Assembly (NCBI GenBank): GCA_900893395.1
Contig: CAAHFI011481738.1
Coordinates: 1 to 41,284, forward strand
DNA length: 41,284 nt
Source: Euglena gracilis
Lineage: Eukaryota; Euglenozoa; Euglenophyceae; Euglenales; Euglenaceae
Direction: 5' to 3'
Shown piece after piece: positions 1 through 11,640 of the stretch. The notes under the pieces were generated by a model. It was given only the letters and a program-made list of their open reading frames with translations, had not been told where the DNA came from and did no database searches. Every line of letters begins with the position of its first letter. The stretch's first letter is position 1. Both the position numbers and the translations under genes were made by a program.

Positions 1-3000
1 ACGGCCTGGGCCCGGTCCGTTGTTGACCAAACGGTGGGCCCGGTCCGTTTTGACCCAAACGGCCTGGGCCCGGTCCGTTGTGACCAAACGGCCTGGCCCG
101 GTCCGTTTTGACCCAAACGGCCTGGCCCGGTCCGTTGTGACCCAAACGGCCTGGGCGGTCCGTTGTGACCCAAACGGCCTGGGCCCGGTCCGTTGTGACC
201 CAAACGGCCTGGGCCGGTCCATTTTGACCAAACGGCCTGGGCCGGTCCGTTGTAACCCAAACGGCCTGGGCCGGTCCGTTGTGACCAAACGGCCTGGGCC
301 CGGTCCGTTGTTGACCCAAACGGCCTGGGCCCGGTCCGTTTTGACCCAAACGGCCTGGGCCCGGTCCATTGTGACCCAAACGGCCTGGGCCCGGTCCGTT
401 TGACCAAACGGCCTGGCCGGTCCGTTTGACCCAAACGGCCTGGGCCCGGTCGTTGTGCCCAAACGGCCTGGGCCCGGTCCGTTTTGACCCAAACGGCCTG
501 GGCCCGGTCCGTTGTGACCCAAACGGCTGGGCCCGGTCCGTTGTGACCCAACGGCCTGGGCCCGGTCGTTTTGACCCAAAGGCTGGGCCCGGTCCATTTT
601 GACCCAAACGGCCTGGGCCCGGTCCGTTGTGACCCAACGGCCTGGGCCGGTCTTTTGACCCAAACGGCTGGGCCCGTCGTTTGACCCAAACGGCCTGGGC
701 CCGGTCCGTTTTGACCCAAACGGCCTGGGCCCGGTTCTTTTGACCAAACGGCCTGGGCCCGGTCCGTTTACCCAAACGGCCTGCCGGTCCGTTTGACCCA
801 AACGGCCTGGGCCGGTCCGTTTTGACCCAAACGGCCTGGGCCCGGTCCGTTGTGACCAAACGGCCTGGCCGCGGTCCGTTGTGACCCAAACGGCCTGGAC
901 CCGGTCCGTTTTGACCAAAACGGCTGGGCCCGGTCCGTTGTGACCCAAACGGCCTGGGCCCGGTCCGTTGCCAAACGGCCTGGGCCCGGTCCGTTGTGAC
1001 CCAAACGGCTGGGCCCGGTCGTTGGTGACCAACGGCCTGGGCCCGGTCCTTTTTGACACAAACGGCCTGGGCCCGGTCCGTTTGACAAACGGCTGGGCCC
1101 GTCCGTTTGACCCAAACGGCTGGGCCCGTCCGTTTGATCAAACGGCCTTGGGCCCGGTCCTGTGACCCAAACGGCCTGGCCCGGTCCGTTTGACCCAAAC
1201 GCCTGGGCCCGGTCCGTTTTGACCCAAACGCTGGCCCGGTCCGTTGTGACCCAAACGGCCTGGCCGGTCCGTTGTTGACCCAAACGGCCTGGGCCCGGTC
1301 CGTTTGAAAAACGGCCTGGGCCGGTCCATTGTGACCCAAACGGCCTGGGCCGGTCCGTTGTGACCCAAACGGCTGGGCCGTCCGTGTGACCCAAACGGCT
1401 GGGCCCGGTCCGTTGTTGACCCAAACGGCCTGGCCCGGTCCGTTGTGACCCAAACGGCCTGGGCCCGGTCCGTTGTTGACCCAAACGCCTGGGCCCGGTC
1501 CGTTGTGACCCAAACGGCCTGGGCCCGGTCCGTTTTGACCAAACGGCCTGGGCCCGGTCCGTTGTGACCCAAACGGCCTGGGCCCGGTCCGTTTGACCCA
1601 AACGGCCTGGGCCCGGTCCGTTGTGACCAAACGGCCTGGGCCCGGTCCGTTGACCCAAACGGCCTGGGCCCGGTCCATTTTGACCAAACGGCCTGGGCCC
1701 GGTCCGTTGTCCCAAACGGCCTGGGGGGTCCGTTGTGACCCAAACGGCCTGGCCCGGTCCGTTGTGACCCAAACGGGCCTGGGCCCGGTCCGTTTTGTGA
1801 CCCAAACGGCCTGGGCCCGGTCCGTTTTGACCCAAACGGCCTGGGCCCGGTCCGTTTTGACCCAAACGGCCTGGGCCCGGTCCGTTGACCCAAACGGCTG
1901 GGCCTCCGTTTGACCCAAACGGCCTGGGCCCGGTCCGTTTGACCCAAACGGCCTGGGCCCCGGTCCGTTTGACCCAAACGGCCTGGGCCGGTCCGTTTTG
2001 ACCCAAACGGCCTGGGCCCGGTCCTTTGACCCAAACGGCCTGGGGGTCCGTTGTGACCCAAACGGCCTGGGCCCGGTCCGTTGTGACCCAAACGGCCTGG
2101 GCCGGTCCGTTTGACCCAAACGGCCTGGGCCCGGTCCGTTTGACCCAAACGGCCTGGGCCCGGTCCGTTGTGACCCAAACGGCCTGGGCCCGGTCCGTTG
2201 TGACCCAAACGGCCTGGGCCCGGTCTGTTTGACCCAAACGGCCTGGGCCCGGTCCGTTTTGACCCAAACGGCCTGGGCCCGGTCCGTTTTGACCCAAACG
2301 GCCTGGGCCGGTCCGTTTTGACCCAAACGGCCTGGGCCCGGTCCGTTGTGACCCAAACGGCCTGGGCCCGGTCCGTTTTGACCCAAACGGCCTGGGCCCG
2401 GTCCGTTTGACCCAAACGGCCTGGGCCCGGTCCGTTTGACCCAAACGGCCTGGGCCCGGTCCGTTTTGACCCAAACGGCTGGGCCCGGTCCGTTGTGACC
2501 CAAACGGCCTGGGCGGTCTGTTGACCCAAAGCCTGGCCCGGTCCTTTTTGACCCAAGGCCTGGGGCCCGGTCCGTTTTGACCCAAACGGCCTGGGCCCGG
2601 TCCGTTTGACCCAAACGGCCTGGGCCCGGTCCGTTGTGACCCAAACGGCCTGGGGGTCCGTGACCCAAACGGCCTGGGCCCGGTCCGTTTTGACCCAAAC
2701 GGCCTGGGCCCGGTCCGTTGTGACCCAAACGGCCTGGCCGGTCCGTTTGACCCAAACGGCCTGGGCCCGGTCCGTTTTGACCAAACGGCCTGGGCCCGGT
2801 CCTTTTGACCCAAACGGCCTGGGCCCGGTCCGTTGTGACCCAAACGGCCTGGGAGCCGGTCCGTTTGACCAAACGGCCTGGGCCCGGTCCGTTGTGACCC
2901 AAACGGCCTGGGCCCGGTCCGTTTGTGACCCAAACGGCCTGGACCCGGTCCGTTTACCCAAACGGCCTGGGCCCGGTCCGTTGTGACCCAAACGGCCTGG

Positions 3001-6000
3001 CCGGTCCGTTTTGACCCAAACGGCCTGGGCCCGGTCCGTTTGACCCAAACGGCCTGGGCCCGGTCCGTTGACCCAAACGCCTGGGCCCGGTCGTTACCAA
3101 ACGGCCTGGACCCGGTCCGTTTTGACCCAAACGGCCTGGGCCCGGTCCGTTGTGACCCAAACGGCCTGGGCCCGGTCCGTTGTGACCAAACGGCCTGGGC
3201 CCGGTCCGTTTGACCCAAACGGCCTGGGCCCGGTCCGTTTGACCCAAACGGCCTGGGCCGGTCCGTTGTGACCAAACGGCCTGGGCCGGTCCGTTTTGAC
3301 CCAAACGGCCTGGGCCCGGTCCGTTGTGACCCAAACGGCCTGGCCCGGTCGTTGTGACCCAAACGGCCTGGGCCCGGTCCGTTGTGACCCCAAACGGCCT
3401 GGGCCCGGTCGTTTTGACCCAAACGGCCTGGGCCCGGTCCGTTGTGACCCAAACGGCCTGGCCCGGTCCGTTGTCCAACGGCCTTGCCCGTCCGTTTGAC
3501 CCAAACGGCCTGGGCCCGGTCCGTTTGACCCAAACGGCCTGGGCCCGGTCCGTTGTGACCCAAACGGCCTGGGCCCGGTCCGTTTTGACCCAAACGGCCT
3601 GGGCCCGGTCCGTTGTGACCCAAACGGCCTGGGCGGTCCGTTTGACCCAAACGGCCTGGGCCCGGTCCGTTGTGACCCAAACGGCCTGGGCCCGGTCCGT
3701 TGACCCAAACGGCCTGGGCCCGGTCCGTTTTGACCCAAACGCTGGGCCCGGTCCGTTGTGACCCAAACGGCCTGGGCCCGGTCCGTTTGTGACCCAAACG
3801 GCCTGGGCCCGGTCCGTTGTGACCCAAACGGCCTGGGCCCGGTCCGTTTGACCCAAACGGCCTGGGCCCGGTCCGTTGTGACCCAAACGGCCTGGGCCCG
3901 GTCCGTTGTGACCCAAACGGCCTGGGCCCGGTCCGTTTGACCCAAACGGCCTGGGCCCGGTCCGTTTGACCCAAACGGCCTGGGCCCGGTCCGTTTTGAC
4001 CCAAACGGCCTGGGCCCGGTCCGTTGTGACCCAAACGGCCTGGACCGTCCGTTTTGACCCAAACGGCCTGGGCCCGGTTCCGTTTTGACCCAAACGGCCT
4101 GGGCCCGGTCCGTTTTAACCCAAACGGCCTGGGCCCGGTCCGTTGTGACCCAAACGGCCTGGGCCCGGTCCGTTTGACCCAAACGGCCTGGGCCCGGTCC
4201 GTTTTGACCCAAACGGCCTGGGCCCGGTCCGTTTTGACCCAAACGGCCTGGGCCCGGTCCGTTTACCCAAACGGCCTGGGCCGGTCCGTTGTGACCAAAC
4301 GGCCTGGGCCCGGTCCGTTGTGACCCAAACGGCCTGGGCCCGGTCCGTTGTGACCCAAACGGCCTGGGCCGGTCCGTTTTGACCCAAACGGCCTGGGCCC
4401 GGTCCGTTTGACCCAAACGGCCTGGGCCCGGTCCGTTTGACCCAAACGGCCTGGGCCCGGTCCGTTTTGACCCAAACGGCCTGGGCCCGGTCCGTTTTGA
4501 CCCAAACGGCCTGGGCCCGGTCCGTTGACCCAAACGGCCTGGGCCCGGTCCGTTTTGACCCAAACGGCCTGGGCCCGGTCCGTTGTGACCCAAACGGCCT
4601 GGGCCCGGTCCGTTTGACCCAAACGGCCTGGGCCCGGTCCGTTTTGACCCAAACGGCCTGGGCCGGTCCGTTGTGACCCAAACGGCCTGGGCCCGGTCCG
4701 TTTGACCCAAACGGCCTGGGCCCGGTCCGTTTGACCCAAACGGCTGGGCCCGGTCCGTTTTGACCCAAACGGCCTGGGCCCGGTCCGTTGTGACCCAAAC
4801 GGCCTGGGCCCGGTCCGTTGTGACCCAAACGGCCTGGGCCCGGTCCGTTTTGACCCAAACGGCCTGGCCCGGTCGTTTGACCAAACGGCCTGGGCCCGGT
4901 CCGTTTGACCCAAACGGCCTGGGCCCGGTCCGTTGTGACCCAAACGGCCTGGGCCCGGTCCGTTTGACCCAAACGGCCTGGGCCCGGTCCGTTTGACCCA
5001 AACGGCCTGGGCCCGGTCCGTTGTGACCCAAACGGCCTGGGCCCGGTCCGTTTGACCCAAACGGCCTGGGCCCGGTCCGTTGTGACCCAAACGGCCTGGC
5101 CCGGTCCGTTTGTGACCCAAACGGCCTGGGCCCGTCGTTGTGACCCAAACGGCCTGGGCCCGGTCCGTTTTGACCCAAACGGCCTGGGCCCGGTCCATTT
5201 TGACCCAAACGGCCTGGCCCGGTCCGTTGTAACCCAAACGGCCTGGGCCCGGTCCGTTTTGACCCAAACGGCCTGGGCCCGGTCCGTTTGACCCAAACGG
5301 CCTGGGCCGGTCCGTTGTTGACCCAAACGGCCTGGGCCGGTCCGTTTGACCCAAACGGCCTGGGCCCGGTCCGTTGTGACCCAAACGGCCTGGGCCCGGT
5401 CCGTTTGACCCAAACGGCCTGGGCCCGGTCCGTTGTGACCAAACGGCCTGGGCCCGGTCCGTTTGACCAAACGGCCTGGGCCCGGTCCGTTGTGACCCAA
5501 ACGGCCTGGGCCCGGTCGTTTTGACCCAAACGGCCTGGGCCGGTCCGTTGTGACCCAAACGGCCTGGGCCCGGTCCGTTGTGACCAAACGGCCTGGGCCC
5601 GGTCCGTTGTGACCCAAACGGCCTGGGCCCGGTCCGTTTTGGACCCAAACGGCCTGGGCCCGGTCCGTTTTGACCCAAACGGCCTGGGCCGGTCCGTTGT
5701 GACCCAAACGGCCTGGGCCCGGTCCGTTTTGACCCAAACGGCCTGGGCCGGTCGTTGTGACCCAAACGGCCTGGGCCCGGTCCGTGTGACCCAAACGGCC
5801 TGGGCCCGGTCCGTTTGACCCAAACGGCCTGGGCCCGGTCCGTTGTGACCCAAACGGCCTGGGCCCGGTCCGTTGTGACCCAAACGGCCTGGGCCGGTCC
5901 GTTTGACCCAAACGGCCTGGGCCCGGTCCGTTGTGACCCAAACGGCCTGGGCCCGTCCGTTTGACCCAAACGGCCTGGGCCCGGTCCGTTGTGACCCAAA

Positions 6001-9000
6001 CGGCCTGGCCCGGTCCGTTTGACCCAAACGGCCTGGGCCCGGTCGTTTGACCCAAACGGCCTGGCCCGGTCCGTTGTGACCCAAACGGCCTGGGCCCGGT
6101 CCGTTGTGACCCAAACGGCCTGGGCCCGGTCCGTTGTGACCCAAACGGCCTGGGCCCGGTCCGTTGTGACCCAAACGGCCTGGGCCCGGTCCGTTTGACC
6201 CAAACGGCCTGGGCCCGGTCCGTTGTGACCCAACGGCCTGGGCCCGGTCCGTTGTGACCCAAACGGCCTGGGCCCGGTCCGTTGTGACCCAAACGGCCTG
6301 GGCCCGGTCCGTTTGACCCAAACGGCCTGGGCCCGGTCCGTTTGACCAAACGGCCTGGGCCCGGTCCGTTTTGACCCAAACGGCCTGGGCCCGGTCCGTT
6401 TGACCCAAACGGCCTGGGCCCGGTCCGTTGTGACCCAAACGGCCTGGCCCGGTCCGTTTTGACCCAAACGGCCTGGGCCCGGTCCGTTTTGACCCAAACG
6501 GCCTGGGCCCGGTCCGTTTTGACCCAAACGGCCTGGGCCCGTCCGTTGTGACCCAAACGGCCTGGCCCGGTCCGTTTGACCCAAACGGCCTGGGCCCGGT
6601 CCGTTTGACCCAAACGGCCTGGGCCCGGTCCGTTGTGACCCAAACGGCCTGGGCCCGGTCCGTGTGACCCAAACGGCCTGGGCCGGTCCGTTGTGACCCA
6701 AACGGCCTGGGCCCGGTCCGTTGTGACCCAAACGGCCTGGGCCCGGTCCGTTGTGACCCAAACGGCCTGGGCCCGGTCCGTTTTGACCCAAACGGCCTGG
6801 GCCCGGTCCGTTGACCCAAACGGCCTGGGCCCGGTCCGTTGTGACCCAAACGGCCTGGGGGTCCGTTTTGACCCAAACGGCCTGGGCCGGTCCGTTGTGA
6901 CCCAAACGGCCTGGGCCCGGTCCGTTGTGACCCAAACGGCCTGGGCCGGTCCGTTTTGACCCAAACGGCCTGGGCCCGGTCCGTTTTGACCCAAACGGCC
7001 TGGGCCGGTCCGTTGTGACCCAAACGGCCTGGGCCGGTCCGTTGTGACCCAAACGGCCTGGGCCCGGTCCGTTGACCCAAACGGCCTGGGCCCGGTCCGT
7101 TTTGACCCAAACGGCCTGGGCCCGGTCCGTTGTGACCCAAACGGCCTGGGCCCGGTCCGTTGTGACCCAAACGGCCTGGGCCCGGTCCGTTGTTGACCAA
7201 ACGGCCTGGGCCCGGTCCGTTGTGACCCAAACGGCCTGGGCCCGGTCCGTTTGACCCAAACGGCCTGGGCCCGGTCCGTTTGACCCAAACGGCCTGGCCC
7301 GGTCCGTTGTGACCCAAACGGCCTGGCCCGGTCCGTTTGACCCAAACGGCCTGGGCCCGGTCCGTTGTGACCCAAACGGCCTGGGCCCGGTCCGTTTTGA
7401 CCCAAACGGCCTGGGCCCGGTCCGTTGTGACCCAAACGGCCTGGGCCCGGTCCGTTGTGACCCAAACGGCCTGGGCCCGGTCCGTTTTGACCCAAACGGC
7501 CTGGGCCCGGTCCGTTGTGACCCAAACGGCCTGGGCCCGGTCCGTTTTGACCCAAACGGCCTGGGCCCGGTCCGTTTTGACCCAAACGGCCTGGGCCCGG
7601 TCCGTTGTGACCCAAACGGCCTGGCCCGGTCCGTTTGACCCAAACGGCCTGGGCCCGGTCCGTTTGACCCAAACGGCCTGGCCCGGTCCGTTTGACCCAA
7701 ACGGCCTGGGCCCGGTCCGTTGTGACCCAAACGGCCTGGGCCCGGTCCGTTTTGACCCAAACGGCCTGGGCCCGGTCCGTTGTGACCCAAACGGCCTGGG
7801 CCCGGTCCGTTTGACCCAAACGGCCTGGCCCGGTCCGTTTGACCCAAACGGCCTGGGCCCGGTCCGTTGACCCAAACGGCCTGGGCCCGGTCCGTTTTGA
7901 CCCAAACGGCCTGGGCCCGGTCCGTTTTGACCCAAACGGCCTGGGCCCGGTCCGTTGTGACCCAAACGGCCTGGGCCCGGTCCGTTTTGACCCAAACGGC
8001 CTGGGCCGGTCCGTTGTGACCAAACGGCCTGGGCCGGTCCGTTTTGACCCAAACGGCCTGGGCCCGGTCCGTTTGACCCAAACGGCCTGGGCCCGGTCCG
8101 TTGTGACCCAAACGGCCTGGGCCCGGTCCGTTGTGACCCAAACGGCCTGGGCCCGGTCCGTTGTGACCCAAACGGCCTGGGCCCGGTCCGTTGTGACCCA
8201 AACGGCCTGGGCCCGGTCCGTTGTGACCCAAACGGCCTGGGCCCGGTCCGTTGTGACCCAAACGGCCTGGGCCCGGTCCTTTTGACCCAAACGGCCTGGG
8301 CCCGGTCCGTTGTGACCCAAACGGCCTGGCCCGGTCCGTTTTGACCCAAACGGCCTGGGCCCGGTCCGTTGTGACCCAAACGGCCTGGGCCCGGTCCGTT
8401 GTGACCCAAACGGCCTGGGCCCGGTCCGTTGTGACCCAAACGGCCTGGGCCCGGTCCGTTTGACCCAAACGGCCTGGGCCGGTCCGTTGTGACCCAAACG
8501 GCCTGGGCCCGGTCCGTTGTGACCCAAACGGCCTGGGCCCGGTCCGTTTGACCCAAACGGCCTGGGCCCGGTCCGTTTTGACCCAAACGGCCTGGGCCCG
8601 GTCCGTTGTGACCCAAACGGCCTGGGCCCGGTCCGTTGTGACCCAAACGGCCTGGGCCCGGTCCGTTGTGACCCAAACGGCCTGGGCCCGGTCCGTTTGA
8701 CCCAAACGGCCTGGGCCCGGTCCGTTTGACCCAAACGGCCTGGGCCCGGTCCGTTGTGACCCAAACGGCCTGGGCCCGGTCCGTTGTGACCCAAACGGCC
8801 TGGGCCCGGTCCGTTGTGACCCAAACGGCCTGGGCCCGGTCCGTTGTGACCCAAACGGCCTGGGCCCGGTCCGTTTGACCCAAACGGCCTGGGCCCGGTC
8901 CGTTGTGACCCAAACGGCCTGGGCCGGTCCGTTTTGACCCAAACGGCCTGGCCCGGTCCGTTTGACCCAAACGGCCTGGGCCCGGTCCGTTGTGACCCAA

Positions 9001-11640
9001 ACGGCCTGGCCCGGTCCGTTTGACCCAAACGGCCTGGGCCCGGTCCGTTTGACCCAAACGGCCTGGGCCCGGTCCGTTTTGACCCAAACGGCCTGGGCCC
9101 GGTCCGTTGTGACCCAAACGGCCTGGGCCCGGTCCGTTTTGACCCAAACGGCCTGGGCCCGGTCCGTTGTGACCCAAACGGCCTGGGCCCGGTCCGTTGT
9201 GACCCAAACGGCCTGGGCCCGGTCCGTTGTGACCCAAACGGCCTGGGCCCGGTCCGTTGTGACCCAAACGGCCTGGGCCCGGTCCGTTGTGACCCAAACG
9301 GCCTGGGCCCGGTCCGTTTTGACCCAAACGGCCTGGGCCCGGTCGTTTGACCCAAACGGCCTGGGCCCGGTCCGTTGTGACCCAAACGGCCTGGCCCGGT
9401 CCGTTGTGACCCAAACGGCCTGGGCCCGGTCCGTTTGACCCAAACGGCCTGGGCCCGGTCCGTTGTGACCCAAACGGCCTGGGCCCGGTCCGTTGTGACC
9501 CAAACGGCCTGGGCCGGTCCGTTGTGACCCAAACGGCCTGGGCCCGGTCCGTTTGTGACCCAAACGGCCTGGGCCCGGTCCGTTGTGACCCAAACGGCCT
9601 GGGCCCGGTCCGTTTGACCCAAACGGCCTGGGCCCGGTCCGTTGTGACCCAAACGGCCTGGGCCCGGTCCGTTTGACCCAAACGGCCTGGGCCCGGTCCG
9701 TTTGACCCAAACGGCCTGGGCCCGGTCCGTTGTGACCCAAACGGCCTGGGCCGGTCCGTTTGACCCAAACGGCCTGGGCCCGGTCCGTTTGACCCAAACG
9801 GCCTGGGCCCGGTCCGTTTTGACCCAAACGGCCTGGGCCCGGTCCGTTGTGACCCAAACGGCCTGGGCCCGGTCCGTTTGACCCAAACGGCCTGGGCCCG
9901 GTCCGTTGTGACCCAAACGGCCTGGGCCCGGTCCGTTTGACCCAAACGGCCTGGGCCCGGTCCGTTTGACCCAAACGGCCTGGGCCCGGTCCGTTGTGAC
10001 CCAAACGGCCTGGGCCCGGTCCGTTTTGACCCAAACGGCCTGGGCCCGGTCCGTTTGACCCAAACGGCCTGGGCCCGGTCCGTTTTGACCCAAACGGCCT
10101 GGGCCCGGTCCGTTGTGACCCAAACGGCCTGGCCCGGTCCGTTTGACCCAAACGGCCTGGGCCGGTCCGTTGTGACCAAACGGCCTGGGCCCGGTCCGTT
10201 TGACCCAAACGGCCTGGGCCCGGTCCGTTTGACCCAAACGGCCTGGGCCCGGTCCGTTTTGACCCAAACGGCCTGGGCCGGTCCGTTTTGACCCAAACGG
10301 CCTGGGCCCGGTCCGTTTGACCCAAACGGCCTGGGCCCGGTCCGTTGTGACCCAAACGGCCTGGGCCCGTCCGTTTGACCCAACGGCCTGGGCCCGGTCC
10401 GTTTGACCCAAACGGCCTGGGCCCGGTCCGTTTGACCCAAACGGCCTGGGCCCGGTCCGTTTGACCCAAACGGCCTGGGCCCGGTCCGTTGTGACCCAAA
10501 CGGCCTGGGCCCGGTCCGTTTTGACCCAAACGGCCTGGGCCCGGTCCGTTGTGACCCAAACGGCCTGGGCCCGGTCCGTTTGACCCAAACGGCCTGGGCC
10601 CGGTCCGTTTGACCCAAACGGCCTGGGCCCGGTCCGTTTGACCCAAACGGCCTGGGCCCGGTCCGTTGTGACCCAAACGGCCTGGGCCCGGTCCGTTTTG
10701 ACCCAAACGGCCTGGGCCGGTCCGTTTTGACCCAAACGGCCTGGGCCCGGTCCGTTGTGACCCAAACGGCCTGGGCCCGGTCCGTTTGACCCAAACGGCC
10801 TGGGCCCGGTCCGTTTGACCCAAACGGCCTGGCCCGGTCCGTTGTGACCCAAACGGCCTGGGCCCGGTCCGTTTGACCCAAACGGCCTGGGCCCGGTCCG
10901 TTTTGACCCAAACGGCCTGGGCCCGGTCCGTTTGACCCAAACGGCCTGGGCCCGGTCCGTTGTGACCCAAACGGCCTGGGCCCGGTCCGTTTGACCCAAA
11001 CGGCCTGGGCCCGGTCCGTTGTGACCCAAACGGCCTGGGCCCGGTCCGTTTGACCCAAACGGCCTGGGCCCGGTCCGTTGTGACCCAAACGGCCTGGGCC
11101 CGGTCCGTTTGTGACCCAAACGGCCTGGGCCCGGTCCGTTTGACCCAAACGGCCTGGGCCCGGTCCGTTGTGACCCAAACGGCCTGGGCCCGGTCCGTTT
11201 TGACCCAAACGGCCTGGGCCCGGTCCGTTGTGACCCAAACGGCCTGGGCCCGGTCCGTTTGACCCAAACGGCCTGGGCCCGGTCCGTTGTGACCCAAACG
11301 GCCTGGGCCCGGTCCGTTGTGACCCAAACGGCCTGGGCCCGGTCCGTTGTGACCCAAACGGCCTGGGCCCGGTCCGTTTGACCCAAACGGCCTGGGCCCG
11401 GTCCGTTGACCCAAACGGCCTGGGCCCGGTCCGTTTGACCCAAACGGCCTGGGCCCGGTCCGTTGTGACCCAAACGGCCTGGGCCCGGTCCGTTTGACCC
11501 AAACGGCCTGGGCCCGGTCCGTTGTGACCCAAACGGCCTGGGCCCGGTCCGTTTGACCCAAACGGCCTGGGCCCGGTCCGTTGTGACCCAAACGGCCTGG
11601 GCCCGGTCCGTTTGACCCAAACGGCCTGGCCCGGTCCGTT
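1..11640 (+). repeat. Left irregular zone of the satellite array
   Basis: Units here carry many small changes on the common consensus. Most are single-base losses in runs: GGGCCC shortened to GGCCC or GGGCC, GACCC to GACC, CCAAAC to CCAAC, and GTCCG to GTCG. Density is highest in the first 2 kb, still high to about 5.8 kb, then falls to one odd unit every few hundred bases. The last I see is a GG-for-GGG unit near 11,629. D units are common throughout. A few 31-bp GTTTGTGACC units occur near 2,920, 3,784, 5,109, 9,551 and 11,104. The zone may be a genuinely diverged array flank or a stretch of poor consensus; the homopolymer bias favours at least some sequencing error. It contains no genes. 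Confidence 0.85.
8100..8275 (+). repeat. Run of six 30-bp B units
   Basis: Six successive GTTGTGACC units follow an A unit (hinge near 8,071). The run ends at a damaged unit (GTCCTTTTGACC) near 8,276. It is the longest pure B run I noticed. Because 30 is a multiple of three, one plus-strand frame stays open through it without any coding meaning. Confidence 0.8.

Noticed and set aside
1130-1145. TGATCA site as a possible regulatory element
   Set aside because: It arises from a single C-to-T change in a damaged unit of the left zone and has no supporting context.
7337-7870. Plus-strand open frames of 60-180 codons, repeating a ten-residue motif such as TQTAWARSVV
   Set aside because: They occur wherever several 30-bp units follow each other, so that the TGA in each unit stays out of frame. 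They start at TTG and end when a unit of another length comes. No coding signal.
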